Position numbers and translations under genes: made by a program. Under the pieces are notes generated by a model. The model had not been told where the DNA came from, did no database searches, and saw only the letters and a program-made list of their open reading frames with translations. This document shows positions 24,901 through 37,607 of a stretch of DNA of 64,000 bases, in pieces. Source of the stretch: Medicago truncatula (lineage: Eukaryota > Streptophyta > Magnoliopsida > Fabales > Fabaceae); contig NC_053043.1 of assembly GCF_003473485.1 (NCBI RefSeq), positions 5,404,001-5,468,000 on the forward strand, given 5' to 3'. Numbering within the stretch: the first letter of the stretch is position 1; every line of letters begins with the position of its first letter.

Positions 24901-25149
24901 TGTGTTGATTTATATTTCTCATGGATAATAATTAAATTTTGCTGCTGCATCCCTAAATATAAGACTCTCATGAGATTTTTTTTATCCCATTTTATAATAT
25001 TCCCTTCAAGTTTTCGACAGTAAGTATTTTTAAGGGAAATTTTCAACTACATGAGTTCTATATTTACAATAGGTTTAATTATTTTGTTGGTCCCTAAACT
25101 ATTTAGAAGTTTTTAAATAAATCTCAAAACTAAAAAATAATATAGTATA

Positions 25150-25255
25150 ATCAAGTTCCTGACCTCGTGAGCTTAATTTAGTACATAATATAGTACATAA
25201 TATATTTAATATCAAGGGTTCAAACCCTAGGCACCACAAAAGAAAAGTTCCTGAA
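25150..25255 (+). mobile_element. tRNA-derived SINE fragment
   Basis: Contains an A-box-like gtgagcttaatttagtac and a B-box-like gggttcaaaccc at a plausible distance, the internal RNA polymerase III promoter of tRNA-derived SINEs. No clear 3' tail or target duplication. Confidence 0.5.
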
Positions 25256-26261
25256 ATAATATATTTTAATTCTAAAAATTGATTTTTTGTGGTACATTTT
25301 ATAAAATATGATCATTTTACATTTATTATATAAATACGAAGAAGAACATTTTACATTTAAAATAATAGAAAACACATTCTTCTTGATACTAATTATACAT
25401 TGACATCACCACCAAAAAAACTCATTTAGAGCACCACCAAAAAAATTATACATTGACATGTATATCTTTATTTAAGTTTAAACATTTTACAAGGAATTAA
25501 AAAATCATAATTTAATTTATTTTATTAAAATATTCAATAACTTCTACTTATGTATAAATAAAATTTTCAAAAGAAAAATATTAATTTTTGTCAAAATATT
25601 ACAAAAACTAAAATAGTATATTAAATCTATTTAGAATTAAATTTTAATAATAATTCAATATATGTTTTCCCTAAAAAATAATCAATATTTGTTTGAATTT
25701 TTTTCATCAAAATTATCAAATAAATGCTAAGAAAGTTTTACCAAATAAAACCGCGAACATTGAAAAATAATTGTGTACTTATCACGTAGTTTAACGATGT
25801 TTCTACTCTGAACATTCTTATTAGTTAAAAAAATCCCGTGGGATTTGATCTATCAAAGGAAACTATCGCAACCAATAAATGAGAGTTAATAATCTTTATC
25901 CATAGATCAATGTATTAAAAGTTGATTTCAATGTCATTCAATGTACTAAAATTTGAGTTCTTATCTATTCACGTCATCTCATTCTCATCCAATTTTTACC
26001 TTGAATATAACTATTCAAAGTTTAATCTTTCACCAATCTAAAAATCCATAATACTGTGTCAACCTCACATCATAAAAGTTCAAACGTTTGACTGAGAGAG
26101 ACAAATGGACAAAGAAGGAGGCTATATTATGGTAAGTGCCATTTATGTTCCATTCTGCATTTCCGGTGGGTAGTTGGACAAGCTTTCAATATCCTCCAGG
26201 ATCACAACTCACAAGCTACAAATATAATACTACTTTAATGATTTTAAAGGTTTGTTTAATC

Positions 26262-26309
<48 letters not shown>

Positions 26310-26860
26310 GAATCGTTTAAAAGAACATAAGTTTAATTTTTAGGTAAAATAATTATCGATAAATTTTACCTATCACGATTCAATTAATTGAATTTATTTT
26401 TATGAGACTATTCAAAGTTGTTTATGGAAATAATTTATGTACATTATTAACAAACAAACTTTTATAGAAAAAGTTATATATGACAAGAAATTCGTCTAAA
26501 ATTGTTATTATTATTAATTTTTGTATTAAGTCTAAAATCATTATTAATTATTATTATTTTAGTTTTTTGATCGATTTAATTGTTTGTAGTTATCATTTTT
26601 GACACATGAGACACTAAATATGATTAGTCAAGTTTCCAACTTTTGTTTGTCACGTAAGAGTTTGTTTGATCCAACACCGTTGTTTTTTCTTTGTAAAGTT
26701 ATTTTATTTTATCAAGCAAATCATGTGATTAAAAGTGGCATGTCCACAAAATACGTTGACACAAAAAATCGGTAATTTAATCCAATTTATTTTCCATCTG
26801 TGGAAATTGTGAAGAAGTCAAATTCTGAATCTCTCTATTCTCCTATCCCATCCTTCTTCT
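25256..26860. other. upstream region of NIP-A
   Basis: No gene. From about 25650 onward it is related to the sequence upstream of NIP-C (39770-40660), marking the start of the duplicated block. A run of about 40 T lies at 26263-26303. Confidence 0.6.
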
Positions 26861-26868
26861 TTATAAGA

Positions 26869-26878
26869 CTTTTGAGTG
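26869..26878 (+). promoter_or_regulatory. TATA-like box of NIP-A
   Basis: The word ctttataaga lies about 120 bp before the NIP-A start codon. The same word sits at the matching place before NIP-C. Confidence 0.5.
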
Positions 26879-26993
26879 CCCATAAATTGGGGCAGGTCTC
26901 TTAACTAAATACTTCATTTCTTAGTTTCTTTGACAAAGTTTAGCATTCATTTCACTTCATTTCTTTGCTTCATCCTAATTATTTGTCGGTGAT

Positions 26994-29953
26994 ATGGCTG
27001 ATCATTCATCAAGCAATGGAAACCATGAAACGGTTTTGAATGTAAATGGTGATGCCTCCCAAAATTGTGATGAGTCATGCATCCAAGACTATGTGCCCCT
27101 TTTGCAGAAGGTATGTATCTCCTAAACCACTCTACATAGAACTTATTTTGTTGATAATAACTATGAATATGAATTTACTCTCTAAAATATCAGTCATTAA
27201 TTTTATTTTTAAAGCATTAATCTCTAAAGTTTATTATATTAATTCCTATTATTTTAATAACAAAGATTAAAGTGACGAATTTCATATACTTTAAAAATGT
27301 TTATTACTTTTATATGCTTTAAAGATTTAATTAGAGAGAAAAAATACTTTAGAGATTAAATTAATTATTGTGAATTTAAATATGGAATCAATGTTAAAAT
27401 AAATTGGTTTGATTTGTATTATGTTGAATGTAGTTGGTAGCAGAGGTGGTAGGGACGTACTTCTTGATATTTGCAGGGTGTGCTGCTGTTGTGGTGAATC
27501 TTGACAATGACAAAGTAGTAACACATCCTGGGATCTCAATTGTTTGGGGCCTCACTGTTATGGTTTTGGTTTACTCTGTTGGTCACATCTCTGGTGCTCA
27601 TTTCAACCCTGCTGTCACCATTGCTCATGCTTCCACCAAAAGGTTCCCGGTTAAGCAGGTGATCCGAGTTCTAAAGTTATATTCCGTCATGTTCTTTATA
27701 TGAGAAAAAGCTGGGTCAACAAAAATTAATGTATTTGATTCAAAATTTGGATCAAGTACATAAATTTTGACTGACCAAACTTTAAAGCATACAAATTATT
27801 TTATTTTGAAAACGATGTTATGTTTGACTATGGTGGTAAACATTTATTCAATAATTTCTTAGATGATTTGGTAAATGAAAATATAATTATTACACTTGAA
27901 TTTTCTTGAAAATTACTCGTGTTAACTCCTTAAAACAACAATATTTTCTTTAAAAAAATGCTAACAAATGCCCTAAAAAGCATTTGATAAGAAGTTTAAA
28001 GTAGAATTTTTAATTTTTAGTTTTTGTAAATTTTTGAGATAACATTGATTTTACATATGAAAAAGTAAAGTTTAGGGAACTTCTACGGTACACCCGCAAA
28101 TTAAGGTGTACCGGCACTCTCGCTTACATTTTTATAAATTAACTATCATTTTTTATGAAAGAAATATGTGTTTGTTGACATATATATTTTAGAAAATATC
28201 ATTTTATAAGAAAAAACATCATTTCATTTTTTAGAAAAATCATACTAAATTTTTCTACATTTTATTGTAAAAAATAATCAAACTTCTCTATTATGAGTAA
28301 TAGGAATTCAGAAAAATCAAATTTTATTGTGTTGACGTTTTTGGTAAATAAGATTTAGTTATTATAATTATAGGTGATAGAAAATATTTTTTTCCTACAA
28401 AAAATAACTCATTTAACTATTAATTTAAGTATTTGGTGTACCAATACACTCAAATTGGTGGATGTACCATAGAATTTGTCAAAATGGGTTTAACCATGTG
28501 CTCTATATTGTGTCATTTTCCGTATGTGTATGCAACCGTTTTTGCATTCATAATATGGTTGAATTGACCTTCAATTGAAATTTCTCTTCCTAAACTTTTC
28601 ACATTGCTTTTAAAATTTTGCATATTATCCAAAGAGTATACTTAACTGTACTAGTTTGTCTAAAAAAATTGTTGAGTTTTTCTTCAATCTATAATCTTGC
28701 AGGTACCGGCTTATATACTATCTCAAGTTCTTGGATCAACCCTTGCAAGTGGAACTCTTAGGCTTATATTCAATGGCAAAGAAAACCATTTTTCAGGAAC
28801 ACTTCCAACTGGTTCTGATCTCCAGGCATTTGTGGTCGAATTCATAATCACTTTTTATCTTATGTTCGTCATTTCTGGAGTGGCCACTGACAATAGAGCG
28901 GTAATCTCCTTTGCCCTTGTATTGAAAACTGTTAAAATATTGTATATTCAACCATTGAAAAATTGTGTATTCAACTTTTTGAAAATAAAAAATTTGTTAT
29001 TTTCAATGAATAGTTTTATTACTTTCTTATTTTCTTAACTAGTTAGCATGATTGTAACCAAAAAAAACTAGTTAGCATGATTCTTAAAATACATATAAAT
29101 TACAAATATGTCACAAGTGGACATGGGCAACAAATTCTACATTTCAATGTCCATCAATCTTCAACACAATTGTATAAATTTTGTTATTTTAGTGAAATGC
29201 TAACATGTGCCTTAAAAACTCATGTTAATGAATATAATATGGATATTTTTTTTGAAAATTGTGCATTTAACGACACATGTTAATATGAATTATTTGATTT
29301 GTCAATACTGCAGATTGGTGAGTTGGCCGGACTTGCAGTTGGATCTACTGTGCTTCTAAATGTTATGTTTGCCGGGTATGAACCTAACTATACATCAAAC
29401 CTCAAACTAAACATATTGAGAAATGCTAGAAACATTCGCTGTTTAACATTCTCTTTAACACTCACTCTCTTATCGGGGAACTCATGTGAATCACACCACT
29501 TTAGGTGATACTCAATTCTAAAGTGTGAGACCCATATGAGTTTGATCCAATGAGAGAGTAAATGTTAGAGATGACATTAGAAAAAAGGTGCTCAGATCAT
29601 TCCTCAAATATAGTTAGTGGATACTTTTACGTCGAGAGTTCTTCAATACGATTACATTCATGTCGTCACAATTCAGTTTGGTCAAATAACTTGGAACTTA
29701 ATCATGCATGTAATCCTATATGTTTGATAACAGGCCAATTACTGGAGCATCAATGAATCCTGCAAGGAGCTTAGGGCCTGCTATTGTGCACCATGAATAT
29801 AGAGGAATATGGATATATTTGGTATCAACAACTCTTGGTGCCATAGCTGGTACATGGGCATATACTTTCATCCGCTACACAAACAAGCCAGTGCGTGAAA
29901 TTAGTAAGAGTGCCTCTTTCCTTAAAGGAGTACAAAATGGTGGAGCTAAGTGA
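26994..29953 (+). CDS. NIP-A, nodulin-26-like aquaporin (NIP group I)
   Basis: Five exons: 26994-27110, 27434-27658, 28703-28900, 29314-29375 and 29734-29953; all introns are GT...AG. They give a 273-residue membrane channel (soybean nodulin 26 has 271). Six membrane spans and two half-helices are expected. The first NPA is in [12 protein letters not shown] (exon 2), the second in [13 protein letters not shown] (exon 5). The predicted ar/R filter is Trp (SIVWG), Val (LLNV), Ala (TGASMN) and Arg (NPAR), the group I pattern linked to water, glycerol, ammonia, lactic acid and arsenite passage. The C-terminal KSASFLK keeps the serine that CDPK phosphorylates in nodulin 26 (Ser262). The copy has transposon insertions in introns 2 and 4 that its twin NIP-C lacks. 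Probably located in plasma, ER or symbiosome membrane; substrate unknown. Confidence 0.95.
28075..28495. mobile_element. MITE in NIP-A intron 2
   Basis: Absent from the otherwise matching intron of NIP-C. The arms acttctacggtacaccc and, reversed, aattctatggtacatcc are inverted ends, each followed by a ggtgtacc word. Half of a related copy lies at 59100-59235, and a partial one near 34720-34770. The inner words ataattataggtgatagaaa link the copies. Borders are approximate. Confidence 0.7.
29425..29690. mobile_element. insertion in NIP-A intron 4, probable MITE
   Basis: Defined by comparison: NIP-C intron 4 is about 110 bp long, while NIP-A carries about 250 extra bases. They run between aatgctagaaacattc and aatgttagagatgacatt, which look like degenerate inverted ends. 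Superfamily not determined. Confidence 0.5.
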
Positions 29954-30254
29954 TTTATTGAAGCTTTGCATATCTTCAATTTCAATTTTTGAAGATCATT
30001 ATTTGTTTCAGTTTTGTAAGCAGAATATCTCTAGTTAATTTACATTGGCAAATAACTATGTATGTAGTATACATAACTAGAGGAAATGGTACAACTTTTA
30101 TCTACTCATCTACCATGATATTTACTTTATGTTACGGTATAAGTTTTATGCAAAATCGATTTTTTCATCGAATGATACCGCTAATTATATATTTTTTTTG
30201 ACTGATACCGCTAAATTACCCGTATATGACTGAGCGTATGTTAAATAAGCGCTT

Positions 30255-32820
30255 TGTTATCGCGATTTTCGGGTGTCAAGTCATTAATTTGGCTTGAACC
30301 TTTCAATCTTTGATATTCTCTATTTTTTCTTGGGAAGGGCAAAATTGAGAAAAAACCCTTAGATTCTAAGTTCGGGGGTCGTTTTCGCTACGGGAAGGTG
30401 TTAGGCACCCGGAGCGATTATGGTACTCCATAAGAACCGTTCTCCTAAGCTTATTTCTACGCTTTATTTTTTATTGCCTACTTATTGAAAGAAAAGAAGT
30501 TTTATTTGAGTGAAGAATGGGGGAGAGAAGATGATTGAGATCTTATTTTTATTTGGAAAATGATTTTTGAAAAGGAGGAGAGAAGCCGTAAGGCATAGAA
30601 GAAAAATGTCGAATTTGATCTTTATTTTTATTTCACAAAAGGGCATTGGAGTATTGACTCCAAAGTTTGTTTGAAAAATTTAGCCTATTTCGAAGAAGAA
30701 ATTTCACTAGGCGTCGAATTCCTAAACATACACCTAAATCGATAATCATGCAACGTGTGTGCGAGTGTCGGTGCTTGTGTCGGTGTACATTATTAGAGAT
30801 AGTCCATAGTCCTTTACATTGTCCTAGATACATGCTATGGTCTTTGTGAAGAATTTTAAAAGGAACTAATCTATCTAAGATTATTACAAACCCAATTGAT
30901 ATAGAAATGAATAGAAAAAATGATGCCAAAACTATAGGATGAATGAAATGTGAGATGAGATGGTTAGTATCATAAAGCATAAAAATAGTAGAAAGGTAAA
31001 CAAAATTGAATAGAATAGCAAGAGAGAAAAAAAAAGTAATGAAATGAAATAAAGTGGTAAAAATACACCTAGAATTTAGGTATAACACTCATACATGCAT
31101 ATGACCTATAATTCCCTCATTATAGCCATTTTTGAAAGGTTTGAATTTAAGCTACAATGTGAGGATCATAAGAGCACACACAAGCAAAGCATTATATCAT
31201 ATTCCTAGAGATATTTTCACACATTATTTCACATGCCAAAATATCACAATATGAAAAAATGCATCAAGAACATATATGGAATTTAATGAGCAAGAATTAA
31301 AAGAACAAAGTAAAGAAAATAAATGCAAAAATAAGCAAATAAATTCTAAAACTTAGGGGAAAAATCAAAATGATAGGGAAATATTTTTAGAAAATTTTTT
31401 CGAAGCATAAAATGCCAAGAAAGTGTAAAAAAGGTATTTAAAACACAATTAAAAAGCAATAAAAAAAAGGCTCAGCAGGATTTAATCTGGTCCGCTGGAT
31501 GAATCCAGAGGTCCAGATCTAACTCCCAAGATCTCATCACAGCCATTGGATCAAAGATCCAAGGGTCCAAAAAAAAGCACAAAAGATAGTGTAAAAATGC
31601 AGGAAGCACAGTGACCGTTAGATCAAAGATCTAACGGTTCAAACAGAAGATATACCATATTCCACACAAAAAATCACACACAGGATTCAAAATCAAACAC
31701 ACAGCAGCCATCAGATCTTAGAAGAATCCAGATCTGATGGTTCACAGAGCGAGGGAACACAACAAGAGCACGCACGCGCGCGCGTGGGAACGGAGGGAGT
31801 ATAAAAAGGATTTTTCACACAAAAAACACATAAACTTCTTCCTCTTCTCTCTCTAAGTTAAACTTAGAGAGAGAAGCTCTCCCTTCTCTCTAAGAACTCG
31901 CCGCCGGCGAGCATGAGGTGGTGGTGGTTCCGGCGCGGCGGCGCCACCGCGCCGGAAAATTCAAACTACTTTTTTTTTCAAAATTTTTACATCAAAAGTT
32001 CCGTTACCACCTCCTCTACACAAATCCGGCGTTAGTTTTAGCGAGAACGGTTCGGTTCGGACTAGATCTACATTTTTCTTTGAAAAAATTTTCACACTTT
32101 TTTTGGACTTAAGGACTAATCTGCAAAAAAGTTAATATGAGGACTAATCTGCAATAATAAAAAAAAGACTAAAAAAAATGCAATTAAAAAAAGTATTGGA
32201 CAAAAATGCAATTTTGGGACTCTTTTGGGGGACCGAAATGTAAATAAAAAATAAAATGAATTAAAATTGGTAATTGGTAAAAAGGTAAAGTGAAACGAAA
32301 AATAAAATCAACAAACGGACTAAAACGAACAAATTACCGACATGAGGTATTTTAAAATACCTCCCTGTCGGAATTTTGACAGGAAAAGACCAAAATGCTC
32401 CTAGGGACTAAACTGACCCAAACTGACTCAAATGCAATTTTTGAAATGATTTTAAAAAGAGATTCAACAATGATTTGTATAGACAAGTTGAAAAGACTCA
32501 GAGACAAACACAGGGACTAAAATGGGTTCCACTGCAGGAAATGACCAAAATACCCTTTTGTATGATTTTTTGAAATAAAATGCAAGAAAAGTAATGCGAC
32601 GTTTCAGAGAGTTCTTAAATGACTTGTAATGCAAGGAAAACACTTTGGATAGCTTTATGCAAGAAAATCATGATTGAACATACTTTGAGACAGAGACATT
32701 AAAATATGCAGATAAAAAAAAAAGTAAAGGTTCGGAGTAAAACCACAGTAAATTGACAATTATCAGTGTTGAAAAAGAAATTTAAACGAGTATTTTTAGG
32801 TCCAAAATCAGGGTATAACA
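30255..32820 (+). mobile_element. large solo LTR, 3' of NIP-A
   Basis: A 2,566-bp segment begins tgttatcgcg and ends gggtataaca, so it has TG/CA ends with a 5-bp inverted match (tgtta/taaca). The 5-bp word cgctt flanks it exactly on both sides (30250-30254 and 32821-32825). A promoter-like gtataaaaagg at about 31800 with a CT-rich leader points to + orientation. No internal retroelement domain or partner LTR is present, which fits a solo LTR left by recombination, probably of a Gypsy-like element with long LTRs. Intact duplications suggest moderate to young age. Confidence 0.75.
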
Positions 32821-32897
32821 CGCTTCAATCAACAAATTTGTGTTCCAATCAAATTATTACTATGATTTTTTGAAGCTCCTAACATACAATGAACCAA

Positions 32898-33104
32898 TCC
32901 ATTTGGGGTTGGCTTGAGATCTTGGAGTTTGCTCCTCCAAAGGTCTCAGGTTCGATTCCCTCTGGTGTCAATTTCGATGGGCTAAGTCCATACAGAGTTT
33001 GCTCTGACTTTAAATGGGGCCGCCGCAAGTGGGCGGTGGGATTGGTCCGTTCGGATTAGTCGGTCCTTAGATCGGATACCGAATTTTCAAAAATAAAAAT
33101 AAAA
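32898..33104 (+). mobile_element. tRNA-derived SINE with 14-bp target duplication
   Basis: An A-box-like ttggcttgagatcttgg and B-box ggttcgattcc start the element. A body with gggccgccgcaagtgggcgg follows, and an A-rich tail (aaaaataaaaat) ends it. The 14-bp word atacaatgaaccaa flanks it on both sides (32884-32897 and 33105-33118). Confidence 0.88.
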
Positions 33105-33137
33105 ATACAATGAACCAAGTTTTATATAAAATAAATT

Positions 33138-33225
33138 GTTTTTTTATTGTCGATCTAAGTTAGTCCGTACCTTGAGTCGGATACCGATTTTTTTTATTTT
33201 TAAATAAAAAAAAAGCCTCAACTTC
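33138..33225 (+). mobile_element. truncated SINE 3' end
   Basis: The words gttagtccgtaccttgagtc and ggataccgatttttt match the 3' part of the SINE just to the left (gtcggtccttagatcggataccg). Only the tail half is present. Confidence 0.6.
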
Positions 33226-33242
33226 TGTTTAAAGAGAAGAGA

Positions 33243-33438
33243 GATACTACCAAAGAGCGCTTAGATGAGATGGAACGAGTCTCTTCTAGCTTAACCAAGG
33301 TCCTGGGTTCGAATCCAGCCTTGGGCATGCAGCATGTTAAAACTCTTAGGGAGAGCCTGCCGCCCATTTGGGTCCCACAATGCTCGTGGGATTAGTCTCC
33401 GCAGTTGCACGCGGAGGATACTCGATTTACACCCAAAA
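33243..33438 (+). mobile_element. second SINE, with 12-bp target duplication
   Basis: Has the B-box-like gggttcgaatcc, a body with gcccatttgggtcccacaat and gcgtgcaactgcgg-type words (complement), and an A-rich end. The word aaagagaagaga flanks it (33231-33242 and 33439-33450). Confidence 0.8.
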
Positions 33439-33450
33439 AAAGAGAAGAGA

Positions 33451-35095
33451 CCCCAAAATCTTATTGTTTCTATAGTTGTTGTAACATATAGTAGTAGTAG
33501 AAGATCCAGATAAATGATATCTCACACCCTAAAACTATCTACTTAACTACCGATCGAACTCTGAATTACATTTGTCATTTGCTCTAAAAATCAGAAGATT
33601 AAGACAAAATAAAAACCTAAATCTCAAATAGTTTTTTAGAAATGTTGAATCAAAAGGAGGGTTTACTTGCCTATTATATAGGTGTCTCAACTTATATAAG
33701 TGACAAGTGGACCTTTCATTCTTAGTGTGTATGTGTATTTCCCCCCTTAAATTCTTTGAAAAGAAATGTCTACCATTTTTCTTAAGATCAGAGAATACAA
33801 GTATCTGTAAAATTGATTACATATTAATTAACAAAAACGCATTATCAGTTGAGTATGAAAATGAAAAAGTTGATTTTGAATGGTAAAGCATGCAGGGGAA
33901 ACACGGGGTAAACTCTTTTGGTCATGAGTTGATGAGAAAAGCTAAATTCAACAATAATAAGATCAGAGATAAGGCTGAAATGTAGACAAAGCCTACGTTA
34001 GAATATTATCAGAATCACATGAATGCTATGTATTAATACACGAGATGCATTGACTTTGTAGGTGTGCATGTGTTTGGTTTCTACTTTAGAGATAAGTTTT
34101 GTATACAACGACGGTGTAATTCTTTTACACAGATATTGGTTGATGTATATATTTTAAGGACAAATTTAAATAAGTGGTATCCAACCAAATCATGACAAAT
34201 AAATATTTGTTGAATTATTTTAAGAGCTAACTTAAATAAGTGGTATCATAAATTACTTTACTCAATTACTTTTTAGAATCGATATAAGAAATCTTAAAAT
34301 TACAATCAAAATCGAAAGATTTTACCAAAACAAAAATAATGTTCAAAATATGTTATAAATTGTATATAGTCATAAATGACCCAATTTAAAGTCCACCAAA
34401 TACTTTATACATAAATGACTAAAAAATGGACAAAATCATTTAAGACCCTTTAAAATCCTGCAATTTTGTTTCTTAAAAAAAAAAAAAATCCTGCAATTTT
34501 GTTTGAATTTCATGATTTTGTGAGATTTTGATGCATTTTTACTAAGATTTTGCCTATTTTGAGATTCTGCTATGGATTTGAGTCATTTAAGATGAATAAA
34601 GTCGCAAAATCCTATATTTTATGATTTAGGTCAAAATTTTGACAACAATGGTAAAACACGACACCCATGTCACATATTTGGAAAAAGGATAACAACATTT
34701 TGTTAAAACAAAGAATTTGAAAAGGAAACGTCTACAGTACACCTTACAAATTGAGATGCACCGGTACTACTACTCCAACTACAAGTCTCTTTTCTTCCAT
34801 GCATGTATTCGTGTTGAAACTCTTCAAATGTCTTGATTTCGTGTAGAAATGATAAGTTGTTACCCTTATTTCCTTTTTTAGTTGTTATATGTGTTTTAAA
34901 GGGTACATTTTTTTTTTTCATTTGTTGTTATATTAACCGTCTTTTTGAGGAAAAAGTTGTATGTGGTGTTTTTTGAATTTGTGTTTGATTTTTTTGTTAA
35001 TGTACTGTCTATGTTTGAACTTGTTTAGATTGATTGATAACTGTACGAGTATATCCTAAATATGATGAAGTTTTATCTACAAGTTAGGTTCCCAC
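33451..35095. other. intergenic, no gene seen
   Basis: AT-rich. Near 34720-34770 lies a partial copy of the MITE found in NIP-A intron 2 (acgtctacagtacacctt). Nothing else is recognised. Confidence 0.5.
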
Positions 35096-35200
35096 GTCAT
35101 GTATCCAAAAATAAATATACACGTAAGCCAACAAAAAGGTTGTTTAGTCAAATATCTAACATGTTCTTGCTGTACTTTATAGTTTAAGACATTTTTGGTT

Positions 35201-35211
35201 TTCTATAAATG
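35201..35211 (+). promoter_or_regulatory. TATA-like box of NIP-B
   Basis: ttctataaatg lies about 115-125 bp before the start codon of NIP-B. The matching segment is deleted in NIP-D, its closest relative. Confidence 0.55.
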
Positions 35212-35326
35212 TGTTGTGCTCTCTCAACTCCTCATTCATTACTTCTGCTGCAACAAACAAAAGCATACCAATATTCTTTGATATAATCCATTTCTTAGCT
35301 TTATCCTTACATATTCATTATTAAAC

Positions 35327-37553
35327 ATGGGTGATATTAGCAATGGAAATCTTGATGTGGTTATGAATATAAACGATGATGCTACCAAAAAATGTGACGA
35401 CACAACCATTGATGATCATGTTCCTCTTTTGCAAAAGGTGATTTTGTTTATCTTCCAAAAAAATTAATTGTTGTTTATGGTTAATTAATTAGATGTTCTC
35501 ACTAAAAAAAATGGATGTTTTGCTTTGATTGTTGAATATAGTTGGTAGCAGAAGTGGTGGGAACATTCTTCTTGATATTTGCTGGATGTGCTGCTGTGGT
35601 GGTGAACCTTAACAATGATAAAGTTGTGACACTTCCTGGAATATCAATTGTTTGGGGACTTGCTGTTATGGTATTAGTCTATTCTATAGGTCATATCTCT
35701 GGTGCTCATTTCAATCCCGCTGTCACCATTGCTCACACCACCACCGGAAGGTTTCCATTGAAGCAGGTGAATTACAAAACACAAGCACTATAATTCATAT
35801 TAAGACAAACATAGTTTTTACACCGTCTCTTAAGTTATTTGATCGGAGGTGATCAGAAGAACTGCACTCAGACGCTCAAATCTGTATGAGAGCCAAGAGT
35901 TTTGAATTTTTGGAGTTAGAAGATTGTACCTTGGAGGACATGGGATGTACTCTTTTATAGTTGACTCAGAGTAATGGTTGGAGAGCCATTTGCTGAAGAT
36001 TATAGACGATGGGGTCTGTAACAATCGAACATTGCATTTTGAATGCATGCGGAGGAGGCGTTACAGACTTACGAAATCTAAACATTTGCTCGATGTAGTA
36101 GCAAAATGGGAGGTGTGAAGAGTAAGGGCCAAAGCGAGTTTGGGCGTATGTGAAGAAGATGAAAATAGTTGGAAGACCATTATTTAGGCCTATGTTCCAA
36201 GTATATGTTGACCGAATTAGATCATTTTCTTCCACTCACCTTCTCCCATCCACAATTTATGTCCATATCTCTCTCTCTCTCTCTTGATATTTTCTCTAAA
36301 TTTTAGAGAAAGATAGACACATATTGTGAAATGAGGGAGAGAGCAAGAGTGAGTGAAATGAGAGATCCTACAATGAGAACAACCTTTTTAGGAACATTAT
36401 TAACTTTGAATTTAATTTTTTCTTGCAGTTGCCAGCTTATATAATTGCTCAGGTCGTTGGCTCAACACTTGCAAGTGGAGTTCTCAAACTTATATTCAGT
36501 GGCAAGGAAAATCAATTTGCAGGAACACTTCCAGCTGGTTCTGATCTTCAAGCTTTTGTGGTCGAATTTATTATCACTTTCTTCCTTATGTTCATCATTT
36601 CTGGAGTTGCCACTGATAATAGAGCGGTAATCATTTTTTAAAAAAAAAAAATGCTTGGTTGATAATATTAATTGATAATTATACTTCTATTATCCCTCAA
36701 AAAAAAAAAATTATACTTCTATTAAGCATTTTGGATTAAGATTTTTTTTTTTGTGGCGGCCGGAGTTTAAACTCGAATCTTACATATATTATGCATTGTC
36801 CATAGCAGCTGAGCTAAGTTTTTTTATTAAGATTTAAGATATGCTAGTAAATTATATGTGATGAAAAATCACCTTGCCAAAATAAAATTGACTTTTTCTT
36901 TCAACATCAATAAAAAGTTCATTGACTAGATGTATATATATATATATACAATTTAATTGTGGATAAGTAGGGTTGGGGTGTCTGGGGTTCGAACCCCAGC
37001 CTCTGCATATAAAATGTAATATCCCTACCAACTGAGCTAAGTTCACAGGGATGTATAAATATATTCTATGCTTACATAAATATATTCAAAAAAAATATTA
37101 TTTAACCTTGTCTGATTCATTGCTTTAGATTGGTGAATTGGCTGGACTTGCAGTTGGATCTACCGTTATACTAAATGTGCTGTTTGCGGGGTATTGATCT
37201 CAAAAACTTACCACATATTATATCATAAATTAAAATGCATGCTTTGCACCAAGAATATATAAAAATAATACGTGACATGTTATTATGAGAAAGGTTAAAA
37301 TAAAATCTAACTTGTGAGTGAAAATATATTTGACAGACCCATCACAGGAGCATCAATGAATCCAGCAAGAAGCTTAGGACCAGCTATTGTGCACCATGAA
37401 TATAGAGGAATATGGATATATATGGTGTCACCTATTCTAGGAGCTTTGGCTGGTACATGGACCTACACTTTCCTCAGAATCACAAATAAGCCAGTTCGTG
37501 AGCTCACCAAGAGTTCTTCATTCCTCAAAGCAGTAAGCAAGGGAGCTGAGTGA
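35327..37553 (+). CDS. NIP-B, nodulin-26-like aquaporin
   Basis: Five exons: 35327-35437, 35542-35766, 36429-36626, 37129-37190 and 37337-37553, giving 270 residues. Exons 2 to 4 have exactly the lengths seen in the other four genes (225, 198, 62). Both NPA boxes are intact ([18 protein letters not shown]), and the ar/R residues are W, V, A and R. The C-terminus has KSSSFLKA, a likely equivalent of the CDPK site in nodulin 26. The N-terminus (MGDISNGNLDVVMNIN) sets it apart from the A/C pair and groups it with D. Intron 2 holds LTR-like debris that NIP-D also has; intron 3 holds SINE sequences. A decayed NIP fragment follows 55 bp after the stop codon. Confidence 0.95.
35815..36235. mobile_element. 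old insertion in NIP-B intron 2, shared with NIP-D
   Basis: Contains gatcggaggtg, gagagccaagagttttgaa, aggaggcgttacagactta and tttgctcgatgtagta. Equivalent words occur in the same order in intron 2 of NIP-D (46255-46700, opposite strand). A ctataaaagag word on the minus strand gives it an LTR-like look, but no ends were fixed. Insertion must predate the B/D duplication. Confidence 0.5.
36745..36830 (-). mobile_element. degenerate SINE in NIP-B intron 3
   Basis: On the minus strand: cttagctcagctgctatgga (A-box region), then gattcgagtttaaactccgg (B-box region). Similar to, but more decayed than, the copy at 36940-37046. Confidence 0.5.
36940..37046 (-). mobile_element. tRNA-derived SINE in NIP-B intron 3
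   Basis: On the minus strand the A-box-like tagctcagttggtaggga and B-box ggggttcgaaccccag stand about 35 bp apart, very close to a tRNA promoter. It cannot be a working tRNA because the acceptor stem and anticodon loop are missing. A short (TA)n lies at its 3' end. Confidence 0.7.
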
Positions 37554-37607
37554 TTATAAATGTGTCGCATGAATGTCAACACAATTTAATTTAAAATATT
37601 AAATGTT

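Noticed and set aside
30633-31088. 151-residue hydrophobic minus-strand frame
   Set aside because: Lies inside the solo LTR, AT-driven, with no recognised domain.
36950-37045. Apparent tRNA gene (A and B boxes) in NIP-B intron 3
   Set aside because: No complete acceptor stem or anticodon arm; fits a tRNA-derived SINE.
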